A stretch of 23,708 nucleotides of DNA from a bacterium (GCA_021845705.1 JAJZVJ010000006.1:1-23708), one strand, 5' to 3'. Shown: positions 16,752 through 23,708, counted from the first letter of the stretch. The notes: a model not told the origin generated them from the sequence alone. Made by a program: numbers and translations.

Positions 16752-17510
16752 ATGGACTTTGGAACACTGGCTGGGCTTATAATAGGTCTGACCGCCGTCA
16801 CTATCATCCTCGTGGACGCGCAGATCATAAACATTCTGCTGGACAAGTCGTCGCTGTTCTTCGTGCTGGGCGGCACTTTCGCCTCCACGCTGATGACCTA
16901 CCCCTGGCGCGTGTTCGCCAAAATACCGACCGGCTTCAGGCTGCTGATGTTCCCGCCCAGGTTCATCCCCGCGAAGGCCATAGTGGACCGCATGCATGAA
17001 TTGTCCGTCACGGCGCACCAGCGCGGCATCGACGCCCTTCCCGAGCAGCTTAAACCCGCCGACATGCCCTTCATCAAGAACGGGGTACGCATGCTGATGG
17101 ACGAATGGACCGTGGACGACATAAAAGAGCATCTTGAAATGGACATGCAGAGCACCGCCGACCGGCATTCCCAGATACAGAGGCTCTTTGAAGGTATGGC
17201 CACCTATGCCCCGGTGTACGGCCTGCTCGGCACGCTCATCGGCGTGCTGGGCCTGCTGCGCTTCCTGGGCGACCCGAAGGGCATGGGCAACGCCATGGCG
17301 AAGGCCATCACCACGTTCTACGGCATCTTCTTCGCCAACTTCATCGCGCTGCCCGTGGCCGGCAAGCTGGAAGTATATACCGCCCACGAAATGCTCCTGA
17401 AGCGGGTCATAACCGAAGGCATCGTCTGCATAAAGCAGGAAGTCAACCCTATAACCGTAAAGAGGAAGCTGGAAATGATCCTGGCGCAGTCCGTCAGGGA
17501 CAAGAAGTAA
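16752..17510 (+). CDS. motA: MotA-type stator subunit (MotA/TolQ/ExbB family)
   Basis: 252 residues with four hydrophobic segments (about 4-22, 33-50, 152-171 and 184-204) and the large cytoplasmic loop between helices 2 and 3, as in MotA. The family core is present: FEGMATYAPVYGLLGTLIGV with Pro154 at the position of E. coli Pro173, and FFANFIALPVAGKLE with Pro201 at Pro222. In the cytoplasmic loop the usual RxxGxxxLE stretch reads HQRGIDALPE, so E. coli R90 and E98 align with His89 and Pro97. This changes the charged rotor contact. Together with the two following MotB-like genes it should form an ion-driven stator. No flagellar structural gene is nearby, so the driven machine may not be a flagellum. 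Confidence 0.92.
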   Translation: MDFGTLAGLIIGLTAVTIILVDAQIINILLDKSSLFFVLGGTFASTLMTYPWRVFAKIPTGFRLLMFPPRFIPAKAIVDRMHELSVTAHQRGIDALPEQLKPADMPFIKNGVRMLMDEWTVDDIKEHLEMDMQSTADRHSQIQRLFEGMATYAPVYGLLGTLIGVLGLLRFLGDPKGMGNAMAKAITTFYGIFFANFIALPVAGKLEVYTAHEMLLKRVITEGIVCIKQEVNPITVKRKLEMILAQSVRDKK

Positions 17511-17531
17511 AACGGCCTCAGGGACAAGAGT

Positions 17532-18245
17532 ATGCTGAAGAAAGCCGAAAAATCAAGGACGAAACATGTCTGGCTTACGATGTACGCCGACTTCATCACG
17601 ACCCTGACCATTTTCTTCATCATGCTGTTCTATTCGGCCATGCTCCAGGCCAGGAAGACCATGTCCGACGAGGAGCAGAAGGATTACAATTCGGCCATAA
17701 GCGACGCCGTTTTCGACAAGAAGGACACGGCGGCGAAGAAGACCGAGGCGCGCGAAAAACAGCTGGAAGCCGTACAGGTAGACGGAAAACCCCTTAAGGA
17801 CTTCGCCGGCGTGAGGGTGAACCGCCGGGAGGTCGTCATAACGCTGCCCGAGGCCCTGCTCTTCGAGAGCGGCAAAGCCAGGCTCAGCGAAGAAGCCAAA
17901 CCGCTGGTGCGCAGGATAGGGAAGCTGATGCTGCAGTTCCCTGGCAAGATAGCGGTGGAAGGCCACACCGACGATGTGCCGATAAACCAGGAACCGCCGC
18001 CCGGGGCCAGGACCTGGGAAATAGCCCTGGCGCGCTCCACCGGCGACGGGCCTTACGCCTCCAACTGGGAGCTTTCGGCGGCGCGCGCGCTCCAGGTGGT
18101 GCACCTCCTCACGCGGGAGAAAGTGGTCTCCCCCGATAAACTGGTGGCCAAGGCCTTCGGGCCCTCCATGCCGGTGGCCCCCAACGATACGGAAGAGCAC
18201 CGGGCTCTGAACCGCCGCATAGAGATAAGGGCGCAGCTTAACTGA
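17532..18245 (+). CDS. motB: MotB-type stator subunit with OmpA-like peptidoglycan-binding domain
   Basis: 237 residues. A short basic cytoplasmic N-terminus is followed by one membrane helix (13-37) with the channel signature WLTMYADF, where Asp20 corresponds to the ion-carrying Asp32 of E. coli MotB. A periplasmic linker (about 40-90) leads to an OmpA-like domain with VEGHTDDVPI (142-151), NWELSAARA and NDTEEHRALNRRIEI. An insertion of about 12 residues compared with usual MotB lies between these motifs (PPPGARTWEIALARS). The gene starts 21 bp after motA. It anchors the stator to the wall and forms the ion path with MotA. Confidence 0.92.
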   Translation: MLKKAEKSRTKHVWLTMYADFITTLTIFFIMLFYSAMLQARKTMSDEEQKDYNSAISDAVFDKKDTAAKKTEAREKQLEAVQVDGKPLKDFAGVRVNRREVVITLPEALLFESGKARLSEEAKPLVRRIGKLMLQFPGKIAVEGHTDDVPINQEPPPGARTWEIALARSTGDGPYASNWELSAARALQVVHLLTREKVVSPDKLVAKAFGPSMPVAPNDTEEHRALNRRIEIRAQLN

Positions 18246-18255
18246 TAACGGGCCA

Positions 18256-18903
18256 ATGGTTCACGCTAAAAAGAAACTTAACCTGAGCGAAACGCAGCTG
18301 CGTTACATGGTCCCGTACGTGGACATGATGACGACGCTCTGCATTTTCTTCCTGCTGCTTTACGGCCTTTTCCTGGCCTACAAGACCGACGTCGAAACCA
18401 ACGAGGGCAAATTAATGACCTCGCAGGTGACCGCCGCCATAGAGTCCGACCCTGAACTCAAGAACTCCGCCAAGATCGAAGTAAAAAAGGACGCGATAAG
18501 GCTGTCGCTGGAGTCCTCGGTCGTGTTCGGCCTCGGCTCCGCCAAGCTCCGGCCGGCCACCATCCCCACGCTTATCAGGCTCTCCGAAGTATTCCGGTCC
18601 CTGCCCCCGGAATACGGGGTGATCGTGGAGGGGAACACCGACAATACCCCCGTCTTTTACGGGGGAGACTTTACCTCCAACTGGGAGCTCTCTCTTTACC
18701 GCGCTCTCAGCCTGATAAAACTCTTCACCGATTACGGCAACAACCCGGACCGCTTCGCCGCGGCCGGTTATTCCGAGTACAACCCGCTTTACCCTAACGA
18801 TACGCCCGAGCACCAGGCCGCGAACCGGAGGGTAGAGCTGGTTATCAAGGTAAAGGACACCAGGTCGCTTGAGAAACCGGAAGGGAACCGGTTCAAGAAG
18901 TAG
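18256..18903 (+). CDS. Second MotB-like stator subunit with OmpA-like domain
   Basis: 215 residues. The membrane helix (17-41) carries YVDMMTTL with Asp23 in the channel position. The OmpA-like domain has VEGNTDNTPV (124-133, Asn in place of the usual His of EGHTD), SNWELSLYRA and NDTPEHQAANRRVEL, so the Asp and Arg that contact diaminopimelate are kept. The gene starts 10 bp after the preceding MotB stop. The protein clearly differs from its neighbour outside these motifs, so this is not a recent duplication. One MotA with two MotB-like partners suggests a mixed MotB dimer or two alternative stators. A 15-residue basic tail ends the protein. Confidence 0.88.
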   Translation: MVHAKKKLNLSETQLRYMVPYVDMMTTLCIFFLLLYGLFLAYKTDVETNEGKLMTSQVTAAIESDPELKNSAKIEVKKDAIRLSLESSVVFGLGSAKLRPATIPTLIRLSEVFRSLPPEYGVIVEGNTDNTPVFYGGDFTSNWELSLYRALSLIKLFTDYGNNPDRFAAAGYSEYNPLYPNDTPEHQAANRRVELVIKVKDTRSLEKPEGNRFKK

Positions 18904-18921
18904 CGCCCTTTTAATGCTCTT

Positions 18922-20499
18922 ATGACACAAACACAAGACCTTTACTCCTGCCTCGCTAAAACGGCCGGGAAGTTCCCCGAAGGGACGGCCTATGTGACCG
19001 GGAACGACAGGATGTCCTGGCGTGAGGTCCTGCAGGCGGCGGACCGGGCCGCGGACATGTTCTGGCAGCTGGGCCTCAGGAAGGGGGACCGGGCCGCTAT
19101 AGTGCTGAGGAACTCGGTCGAGTTCATAATTTCCTACTTCGCGCTGGCCAAACTGGGCGCGGTGGCCGTGCCGATAAACTACCTGGTCTCCAAGGGCTCC
19201 GAGATCTCCTACATCCTGGAACATTCCGACTGCAGGGGCGTGGTGACCGAAAAAGAATTCGTAAAGAACTACGTCTCCGTCAGGGATGCCCATCCCGGGC
19301 TTAAATTCATAATTTCGGCCGACCCCTGCGAAATTGCCGGCGTAACGGATTTCTGGCATTTCCTGCAGCGGGCCCGCTCCCATCCCGAGGCCGCCAGGAC
19401 AGCCGCGGCGGGCGGGGATCTGGCGACCATCCTCTATACTTCCGGGACCACCGGCCACCCGAAAGGGGTGCTGCTTACGCACCGCAACCTGATAGAGAAT
19501 TCCAGGGCCGCGATCACCGTCCTTGAGCCGAAAAGAAAAGACGTTTTCATGGCCCTGCTGCCTATGTTCCACACTTTCTCCTGGACCGGGAACGTGATCA
19601 CCCCCATCCTTACCGGCTCAAAAACCCTTATAGTGAAGAGCATTACCCCGCCCAAGCCCTGGCTGCAGGCCATGGGCCGCGAGGGCGTCACCGTAATGCT
19701 GGCGGTGCCCCAGATCTACGGCGTGCTGGCGAAGGAAGCCCGGGGACTAAAAAAGTTCTTCCTGAAATTCTGGAGCCTGCGCAAAGTGCGCCTCTGCCTC
19801 TCCGGCGCCGCCCCGCTGAACCAGGCCATCGCCAAACATTTCGAGAAAGCTTTCGGCCTGCATATACTTGAAGGCTACGGCCTGACCGAGACCAGCCCCG
19901 TGGTCACGATAGTCCCGCCCAAGTCCCGCAGGCACGGCTCGGTGGGAAAGGCCATCCCCGGCGTTAAGATAAAAATAGTGGACGAACACGGCAAGCACCT
20001 GGCCCATGGCGAGGAGGGCGAGATCTGCGTCACGGGCCCCAGCATTACCACGGGCTACCACGGCAACGAGACCGCCACCAAAGAGCTCTTCACCCACGAC
20101 GGCTGGCTTAAGACCGGGGACATCGGGGTGCTGGACACGGACGGGTTCCTTTTTATCCGGGACCGGAAGAAAGACATGGTGATAGTAAAGGGGCTCAAAG
20201 TTTTTCCGGCCCAGATAGAGCACACCATAAACGCCCACCCGAAAGTGCAGGAGAACGCCGTGATCGGCATCCCGGACGGCTGCGGGAACGAGACCATGAA
20301 ATGCTTCTGCGTTCCGAAGCCGGACGTTCAGCTTGAAAAGACCGAGATCATGCGGTTCATAAAGGCGAATTTCGACGCCTACAAACGCCCCCGCGACGTA
20401 GAGATAGTCAAAGCCCTGCCCAAGAACACGCTGCAGAAGGTCCTCAAGCGCGAACTGCTCAGGACCGAGCTTGAGAGACGCGCGAGGGCCGCGGCATGA
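18922..20499 (+). CDS. Acyl-CoA synthetase / AMP-dependent ligase (FadD-like)
   Basis: 525 residues, a usual length for the ANL adenylating family. Key motifs are all present: the phosphate loop YTSGTTGHPKGV (172-183), GYGLTET (318-324), GWLKTGDIG with Asp400 for ribose binding, RDRKKDMVIVKG before the C-domain hinge, and NTLQKVLKREL with Lys506 as the catalytic lysine, although the residue before it is Gln and not the usual Gly. It would activate a fatty or other carboxylic acid to an acyl-AMP and then to a thioester. The chain length cannot be read from sequence. The start is 18 bp after the second motB-like gene, so it may be read through from the motor operon, but its work is probably lipid metabolism. 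No signal peptide. Confidence 0.92.
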   Translation: MTQTQDLYSCLAKTAGKFPEGTAYVTGNDRMSWREVLQAADRAADMFWQLGLRKGDRAAIVLRNSVEFIISYFALAKLGAVAVPINYLVSKGSEISYILEHSDCRGVVTEKEFVKNYVSVRDAHPGLKFIISADPCEIAGVTDFWHFLQRARSHPEAARTAAAGGDLATILYTSGTTGHPKGVLLTHRNLIENSRAAITVLEPKRKDVFMALLPMFHTFSWTGNVITPILTGSKTLIVKSITPPKPWLQAMGREGVTVMLAVPQIYGVLAKEARGLKKFFLKFWSLRKVRLCLSGAAPLNQAIAKHFEKAFGLHILEGYGLTETSPVVTIVPPKSRRHGSVGKAIPGVKIKIVDEHGKHLAHGEEGEICVTGPSITTGYHGNETATKELFTHDGWLKTGDIGVLDTDGFLFIRDRKKDMVIVKGLKVFPAQIEHTINAHPKVQENAVIGIPDGCGNETMKCFCVPKPDVQLEKTEIMRFIKANFDAYKRPRDVEIVKALPKNTLQKVLKRELLRTELERRARAAA

Positions 20500-20547
20500 G
20501 CCCCGCGGCGCCGTGCTCAGCTTAAAGTCAGACCGCACTGGACCATA

Positions 20548-22029
20548 ATGAAACTTGCTTCCGTCATTACCGGAGTTTTCGGCGAAGTGTACCTGGTGGG
20601 GGGAGCGCTGCGCGACGCCCTGCTGAAGCGGCCGTTCAAGGATATAGACCTGGCGGTGCCTCCCTCGCCCGACTTCAAGGCCAGGACGCAGCGCCTCGCC
20701 CGCAGGCTCGGCGCCTCCTGCTTCCCGCTGGACGAGGAGAACCAGGTTTACCGCTTGGCGCAGCGGAAGGCCCCTTTCTGCCAGCTGGACATAATGCCTT
20801 TCGCGGGCGGCGCCCTCGGGCCGGACCTTAAAAGGCGTGACTTCACCATAAACGCCCTGGCCTATAAACTTACCCCGGCCGCGCTTTTCAAGCACGATAA
20901 GAAGACCGGCGGTTTCCGGCTGCTGCCGGACAGGTCCAAGGTCACGGACCTTTGCGGCGGGCTGAAGGACCTGGCGGCAAAGAGGGTCAGGCCGGTCTCT
21001 CCGGGTATTTTCAAAGAAGACCCGGTGCGCCTGCTGCGCGCTTTCCGCGTGGCGGCCGCGCTGGATTTCACCATAGACCCGGCCGCCCTTAAGGCCGTGA
21101 GCAAACATTCCGCCCTTATAAATTCCACCGCCCAGGAGCGCGTAAGGGAGGAGCTGCTGCGCCTTTTTGAGAGCCCTGTCTCCCATAAATGGCTGGAGCT
21201 CATGCATAAACACGGGCTGCTCTGCGCTATTTTCCCTGACCTGGCCGCCCAGGAAAGCTGCGCCACGGACTATTACGGCAAAGGCGGGGTGCTCACGCAC
21301 ACGCTGCGCGTCGTGGAGCGGCTCGACCACCTTTTCGAGAACCTGCCCGCCTATCTGCCGGAATACAAAAAGATAGCCGAACTTATGCCGGAGCCGCGGC
21401 TGCTCAAATTCGCCGCGCTGCTGCACGATATCGCCAAGCCTCCGAAGGCCGCCATGGTGAACGGGCGGCTGCGCTTCTTCGGCCACGAGGAATACGGCGC
21501 CGTAATGGCGGAGAAGGTCATGGAGCGCCTGCGCTTTTCCCGCGAGGAGACGCGCCTGGTCTCTAAGATAATAGGCACGCACCTGCGCCCGGGCAACCTG
21601 GCCGCCAACGACTTTATTTCGGACAGGGCCATGTTCCGCTTCTTCAGGACGATGGGGGAATATACCGTCCCGCTTCTTACGCTCTGCTGGGCCGACCACG
21701 CCAGCTATGTTTCCGCCGCGCAGCTTAAGAGCATGCGGGCGAAGTTGCGCGCCAAGCCCGCGCCGCTGTCCGCGGGATTGCCGTACAATTCCCCGAAAAA
21801 GACCCTGCGCTATATGCAGGTGCTGGGCCAGCTCCTGGACGTTTACATAAAGAAGAACATGAAGTCCCGCTCCGCCAGGCTCATAGACGGCAACGACGTG
21901 ATAAAGACGCTTAAACTGCCGGAGGGCCCCAGGGTGGGGGAACTCCTGGAAAGAATGCACCTGCTGCAGTTCGAGGGCAAGGTCAAGACCCGGGAACAGG
22001 CGCTGAAGGCCCTGAAGGGGATGGGATAG
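20548..22029 (+). CDS. cca: CCA tRNA nucleotidyltransferase / poly(A) polymerase family protein with HD domain
   Basis: 493 residues of the class II nucleotidyltransferase family. The head motif VGGALRDALL (17-26) is followed by the metal-binding KDIDLAV with Asp32 and Asp34. KRRDFTINALAY (95-106) and EDPVRLLRAFR (157-167) are the next family motifs, and ERVREELLRLF begins the neck. A C-terminal HD phosphohydrolase domain has His251 (LTHTLRVVERLDH) and LLHDIAKP (His293-Asp294). It most likely adds or repairs the tRNA CCA end. A poly(A) polymerase role is the main alternative, because the two cannot be separated by eye. The tRNA in this window has CCA encoded. There is no clear ribosome site before the ATG. 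A strong terminator follows. Confidence 0.87.
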   Translation: MKLASVITGVFGEVYLVGGALRDALLKRPFKDIDLAVPPSPDFKARTQRLARRLGASCFPLDEENQVYRLAQRKAPFCQLDIMPFAGGALGPDLKRRDFTINALAYKLTPAALFKHDKKTGGFRLLPDRSKVTDLCGGLKDLAAKRVRPVSPGIFKEDPVRLLRAFRVAAALDFTIDPAALKAVSKHSALINSTAQERVREELLRLFESPVSHKWLELMHKHGLLCAIFPDLAAQESCATDYYGKGGVLTHTLRVVERLDHLFENLPAYLPEYKKIAELMPEPRLLKFAALLHDIAKPPKAAMVNGRLRFFGHEEYGAVMAEKVMERLRFSREETRLVSKIIGTHLRPGNLAANDFISDRAMFRFFRTMGEYTVPLLTLCWADHASYVSAAQLKSMRAKLRAKPAPLSAGLPYNSPKKTLRYMQVLGQLLDVYIKKNMKSRSARLIDGNDVIKTLKLPEGPRVGELLERMHLLQFEGKVKTREQALKALKGMG

Positions 22030-22060
22030 GGGACACCCGGGCCAGGCCTGTTCTGCCCGA

Positions 22061-22091
22061 AAGACCTACGCGAGCGTGGGTCTTTTTTCTT
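22061..22091 (+). terminator. Rho-independent terminator after cca
   Basis: AAGACCTACGC (22061-22071) pairs with GCGTGGGTCTT (22074-22084) with one T-G wobble. The loop is very short, so the innermost pairs open. TTTTCTTT follows directly. This closes the long co-oriented gene run. Confidence 0.85.
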
Positions 22092-22118
22092 TATACTTGC
22101 AGTCCCGCGGCCCGTGCG

Positions 22119-22147
22119 CTTTCCTCCGGCCGGGGCTAGACTATATA
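22119..22147 (+). promoter_or_regulatory. Possible promoter of the exported helical protein gene
   Basis: TATATA at 22142-22147 is a fair -10 element just after the cca terminator. The hexamer 17 nt upstream (CTTTCC) matches the -35 consensus poorly. The start of transcription would fall at the edge of the GGAGGAG ribosome site (22154-22160), which leaves a very short leader. Confidence 0.35.
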
Positions 22148-22167
22148 CAGGACGGAGGAGAACTATC

Positions 22168-22791
22168 ATGAAGAACCGATTCGCGCTTTCAGCAGGGCTT
22201 ATACTCCTGGCAGGAATGGGGCTGGCTTTCGCCGGAACCGCCGTAAAAACCGCCCCCGTCCAGTCCCCCGGCCTCACGCAGGACGAAGCCAAAGTCAGGG
22301 AATTCAAGGACATACTTTTCAAGCTTGTCCGCCAGGACGAGTACATGGACGAAGCGATAGAAACCCTTGATTCCTCCGGCGGCCCCGCGGGCGCCGGGGA
22401 TATCTCGGCGCTCAGCCTCAGCCTGAAGTCGATCGCGAAGAACCTCAACCGCATCTCGGCCCTTAACAAGACCGAGTTCGCCGCGATACAGCCGGGTTCC
22501 AACCTCTCCGCCTATACCAACGCCATACTCAGCTACAGCCGCAAGGTCAACCGCAAAGCCGGGCAGGTAAACGCCCTGGTAGCGCAGCTGGCGTCCAGGA
22601 ACAGGAAAGCCTCCATGCGCGACGCGGTCTCCTCCCGGAAAGGCGTAAAGAAGGCCCGCGGCAAAAAACTGACCCAGCTGCTTGAAGAACAGAAAGCGGT
22701 GGAAAAACTCGCTTCGGACGTAAAGGTCCTGCGCGCGGCCTCCCGCGACCTGACCGCCACCAGCAAGTGGCTGTACATAGCTTCCAAGTGA
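22168..22791 (+). CDS. Small exported all-helical protein of unknown function
   Basis: I choose the ATG at 22168 because GGAGGAG lies 7 nt before it and the protein then begins with a good signal peptide (1-22, ending LAFA). An in-frame GTG at 22114 lies upstream of the -10-like TATATA and has neither feature. The mature part is about 185 residues, helical, without Cys and rich in Ala, Lys, Ser and Leu, with repeated charged heptad-like stretches (DEAKVREFKDILFKLVRQ, LTQLLEEQKAVEKLASDV). A basic section (about 140-170) contains RNRKASMRDAVSSRKGVKKA. I do not recognise a family. It is probably a soluble periplasmic or loosely attached protein, monocistronic between two terminators. Confidence 0.78.
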   Translation: MKNRFALSAGLILLAGMGLAFAGTAVKTAPVQSPGLTQDEAKVREFKDILFKLVRQDEYMDEAIETLDSSGGPAGAGDISALSLSLKSIAKNLNRISALNKTEFAAIQPGSNLSAYTNAILSYSRKVNRKAGQVNALVAQLASRNRKASMRDAVSSRKGVKKARGKKLTQLLEEQKAVEKLASDVKVLRAASRDLTATSKWLYIASK

Positions 22792-22816
22792 TCCGGCGCA
22801 AAGCCCGGAGACAGGT

Positions 22817-22842
22817 CCCCCGCGCGCGCGGGGGATTTTTTT
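22817..22842 (+). terminator. Rho-independent terminator after the exported helical protein gene
   Basis: CCCCCGC (22817-22823) and GCGGGGG (22828-22834) form a perfect 7-bp stem with a GCGC loop, followed by ATTTTTTT. A textbook intrinsic terminator. Confidence 0.92.
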
Positions 22843-22858
22843 GTCATTCCAAGTATTG

Positions 22859-22864
22859 TAAAAT
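22859..22864 (+). promoter_or_regulatory. Possible -10 element for leaderless folE
   Basis: TAAAAT ends 7 nt before the folE ATG at 22872, and no Shine-Dalgarno sequence is present. With usual spacing transcription would start at or within 1-2 nt of the ATG. The -35 region would overlap the T run of the preceding terminator. TTGTCA (22841-22846) is too close to this -10, but is 17 nt from TTATAG (22864-22869), an alternative that would start inside the gene. Confidence 0.35.
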
Positions 22865-22871
22865 TATAGCC

Positions 22872-23429
22872 ATGAAAGACCCTCTTGAAATTTCCGCACT
22901 TCAGATCCTTAAGGCGCTGGGCGAGAACCCGGCCAGGGAAGGCCTGAAAAAGACGCCGCAGCGGGTGGCTCGGGCCCTGCGCGAGATAACCTCCGGCTAC
23001 AACGCCGATATCGGGAAGGTCTTTAACGGCGCTTTTTTTAAAGCTGATTACCGGGAGATGGTGATAGTTAAGGACATCGCCTTTTATTCGCTCTGCGAGC
23101 ACCACATGCTGCCTTTTTTCGGGAAGGCGCACATAGCTTATATACCCGACGGCCGCATAGTGGGCCTCTCCAAGATACCGCGCCTGGTAGAAGCTTTCGC
23201 CCGCCGCCTGCAGGTGCAGGAAAGGCTTACCGTGGAAATAGCGGGCACATTGTTCAAAGAGCTTAAGCCGCGCGGCGTAGGCGTGGTAATGGAAGCGGAA
23301 CACCTCTGCGTAAGCATGCGCGGGGTAAAGAACGAAACCTCTTTCGCTACCACCAGTTCGATGCTCGGGGTCTTCCGGACCGATAACAAAATAAGGGAAG
23401 AATTCCTCAACCTTATAAAGAGACAATAA
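22872..23429 (+). CDS. folE: GTP cyclohydrolase I
   Basis: 185 residues, full length for the family when started at the ATG at 22872. A start further upstream would run through the terminator hairpin. It turns GTP into 7,8-dihydroneopterin triphosphate, the first step of folate or pterin synthesis and, in many bacteria, of queuosine synthesis. Signature motifs: ENPAREGLKKTPQRVARAL at the N-terminus, FYSLCEHHMLPFFGKAHIAY with zinc ligands Cys75 and His78, IVGLSKIPRLVEAFARRLQV, and GVVMEAEHLCVSMRGV with the third ligand Cys146, then SSMLGVF. Nothing is missing. It is cytoplasmic and works as a homodecamer in known members. It is transcribed apart from its neighbours, between a terminator and the tRNA promoter. 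Confidence 0.96.
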   Translation: MKDPLEISALQILKALGENPAREGLKKTPQRVARALREITSGYNADIGKVFNGAFFKADYREMVIVKDIAFYSLCEHHMLPFFGKAHIAYIPDGRIVGLSKIPRLVEAFARRLQVQERLTVEIAGTLFKELKPRGVGVVMEAEHLCVSMRGVKNETSFATTSSMLGVFRTDNKIREEFLNLIKRQ

Positions 23430-23434
23430 TCTTA

Positions 23435-23463
23435 TTGAAATAAGGAGCGGTTTTAAGTAGAAT
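23435..23463 (+). promoter_or_regulatory. Sigma70-type promoter of tRNA-Gly
   Basis: TTGAAA (23435-23440) and TAGAAT (23458-23463) are separated by 17 nt and match the consensus at five of six positions each. Transcription would start near 23470, about 10 nt before the tRNA. This is the best promoter in the window. Confidence 0.75.
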
Positions 23464-23479
23464 TTACGGGTAGTGCTAA

Positions 23480-23553
23480 GCGGGCGTAGTACAATGGTAG
23501 TACGAGTGCTTCCCAAGCATTAGACGTGGGTTCGATTCCCATCGCCCGCTCCA
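23480..23553 (+). tRNA. tRNA-Gly (anticodon CCC), CCA end encoded
   Basis: A complete cloverleaf can be drawn. The acceptor GCGGGCG pairs with CGCCCGC, the D arm is GTAC/GTAC, the anticodon stem AGTGC/GCATT closes the loop TTCCCAA with anticodon CCC at 23512-23514, and the T arm GTGGG/CCCAT closes TTCGATT. The discriminator is T and CCA follows at 23551-23553. The variable loop is short (4 nt). Gly-CCC reads GGG codons, which are used in this GC-rich window. Confidence 0.95.
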
Positions 23554-23601
23554 TTCTTTAGCGCCGGTTAGAGAGATAGTTCACTGTGGTCTTTATATTC
23601 T
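23542..23601 (+). repeat. 60-bp direct repeat, copy 1 (begins inside the tRNA 3' end)
   Basis: This copy includes the last 9 nt of the tRNA body, the CCA and 48 bp downstream. It is identical to the segment 107 bp further on. No coding potential. Confidence 0.9.
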
Positions 23602-23648
23602 TGGCGATGGGAATTTCCTTATGGGGAATGCTCGCTGACGCTCGCCGG

Positions 23649-23708
23649 TCGCCCGCTCCATTCTTTAGCGCCGGTTAGAGAGATAGTTCACTGTGGTCTT
23701 TATATTCT
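23649..23708 (+). repeat. 60-bp direct repeat, copy 2 (runs to the window edge)
   Basis: Exact second copy of the tRNA 3' tail plus downstream sequence. The match continues to the last base of the window, so the real repeat may be longer. The 47 bp between the copies contain a GGCGATGGGAAT segment that is the inverse of part of the tRNA T arm. Confidence 0.9.

Noticed and set aside
18256..18903. The second MotB as a plain OmpA/Pal lipoprotein
   Set aside because: It has no lipobox and no signal cleavage site. It has an uncleaved N-terminal helix with the channel Asp motif typical of MotB.
19747..21960. A 737-codon open frame on the - strand
   Set aside because: It lies opposite the AMP ligase and cca genes, both of which show complete family motifs. 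Its own translation has no recognisable motif and is a GC-rich shadow frame.
22114..22167. GTG at 22114 as start of the exported helical protein
   Set aside because: The added residues precede a typical signal peptide and lie upstream of the -10-like sequence. The ATG at 22168 has a strong ribosome site.
22767..22871. Upstream extension of folE
   Set aside because: It would overlap the previous gene's end and translate through a perfect intrinsic terminator. Family length fits the ATG at 22872.

Overview
The window looks like a chromosome segment of a Gram-negative, GC-rich bacterium with an outer membrane. All protein genes I can support lie on the + strand. Several features fit a deep lineage such as Elusimicrobiota or another group near FCB: PorV/PorQ-type outer-membrane barrels, exported proteins ending in FlgD-Ig/T9SS-type sorting domains, Ig-like repeat adhesins, and frequent ATA (Ile) and AGG (Arg) codons. 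That assignment is inference and is not certain.

Layout. (1) 3-8687 is the 3' part of a giant surface protein made of about 26 complete Ig-like repeats, an Fn3-like module, a small β domain and a C-terminal sorting-type domain. It is followed by a tiny secreted protein that is almost only that sorting domain (8708-9055), then by a PorV-like barrel fused to TPRs (9082-10737) and a terminator-like hairpin. (2) 10821-12278 encodes the most unusual protein of the window. It has a short FliF-like periplasmic ring domain, one membrane helix, and FliG-like middle and C-terminal domains in one chain. It is followed by a CheY-like lone receiver (12371-12748), an exported β-propeller protein with a sorting domain (12790-14913), a second PorV-like barrel (14919-16085) and a TPR-LysM protein (16072-16680). 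(3) 16752-18903 encodes one MotA and two different MotB/OmpA proteins. (4) 18922-22029 holds an acyl-CoA/AMP ligase and a CCA-adding-type nucleotidyltransferase, ending in a strong terminator. (5) 22168-23429 holds a small exported helical protein and GTP cyclohydrolase I, each with its own control signals. (6) 23480-23553 is tRNA-Gly(CCC) with its own promoter, and its 3' end is part of a 60-bp direct repeat that runs to the window edge.

Reading of the whole. The rotor-like FliF-FliG fusion, the receiver, the stator genes, PG-binding proteins, outer-membrane barrels and large exported adhesins are co-oriented within about 19 kb, and the window has no filament, hook, rod or export-gate gene. 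I propose, as inference, a non-flagellar rotary motor that may drive surface adhesins (gliding) or energise a T9SS-like secretion route. The gene plan of one MotA plus two MotB recalls the AglRQS motor of Myxococcus. The key check is whether the rest of the genome encodes a flagellum.
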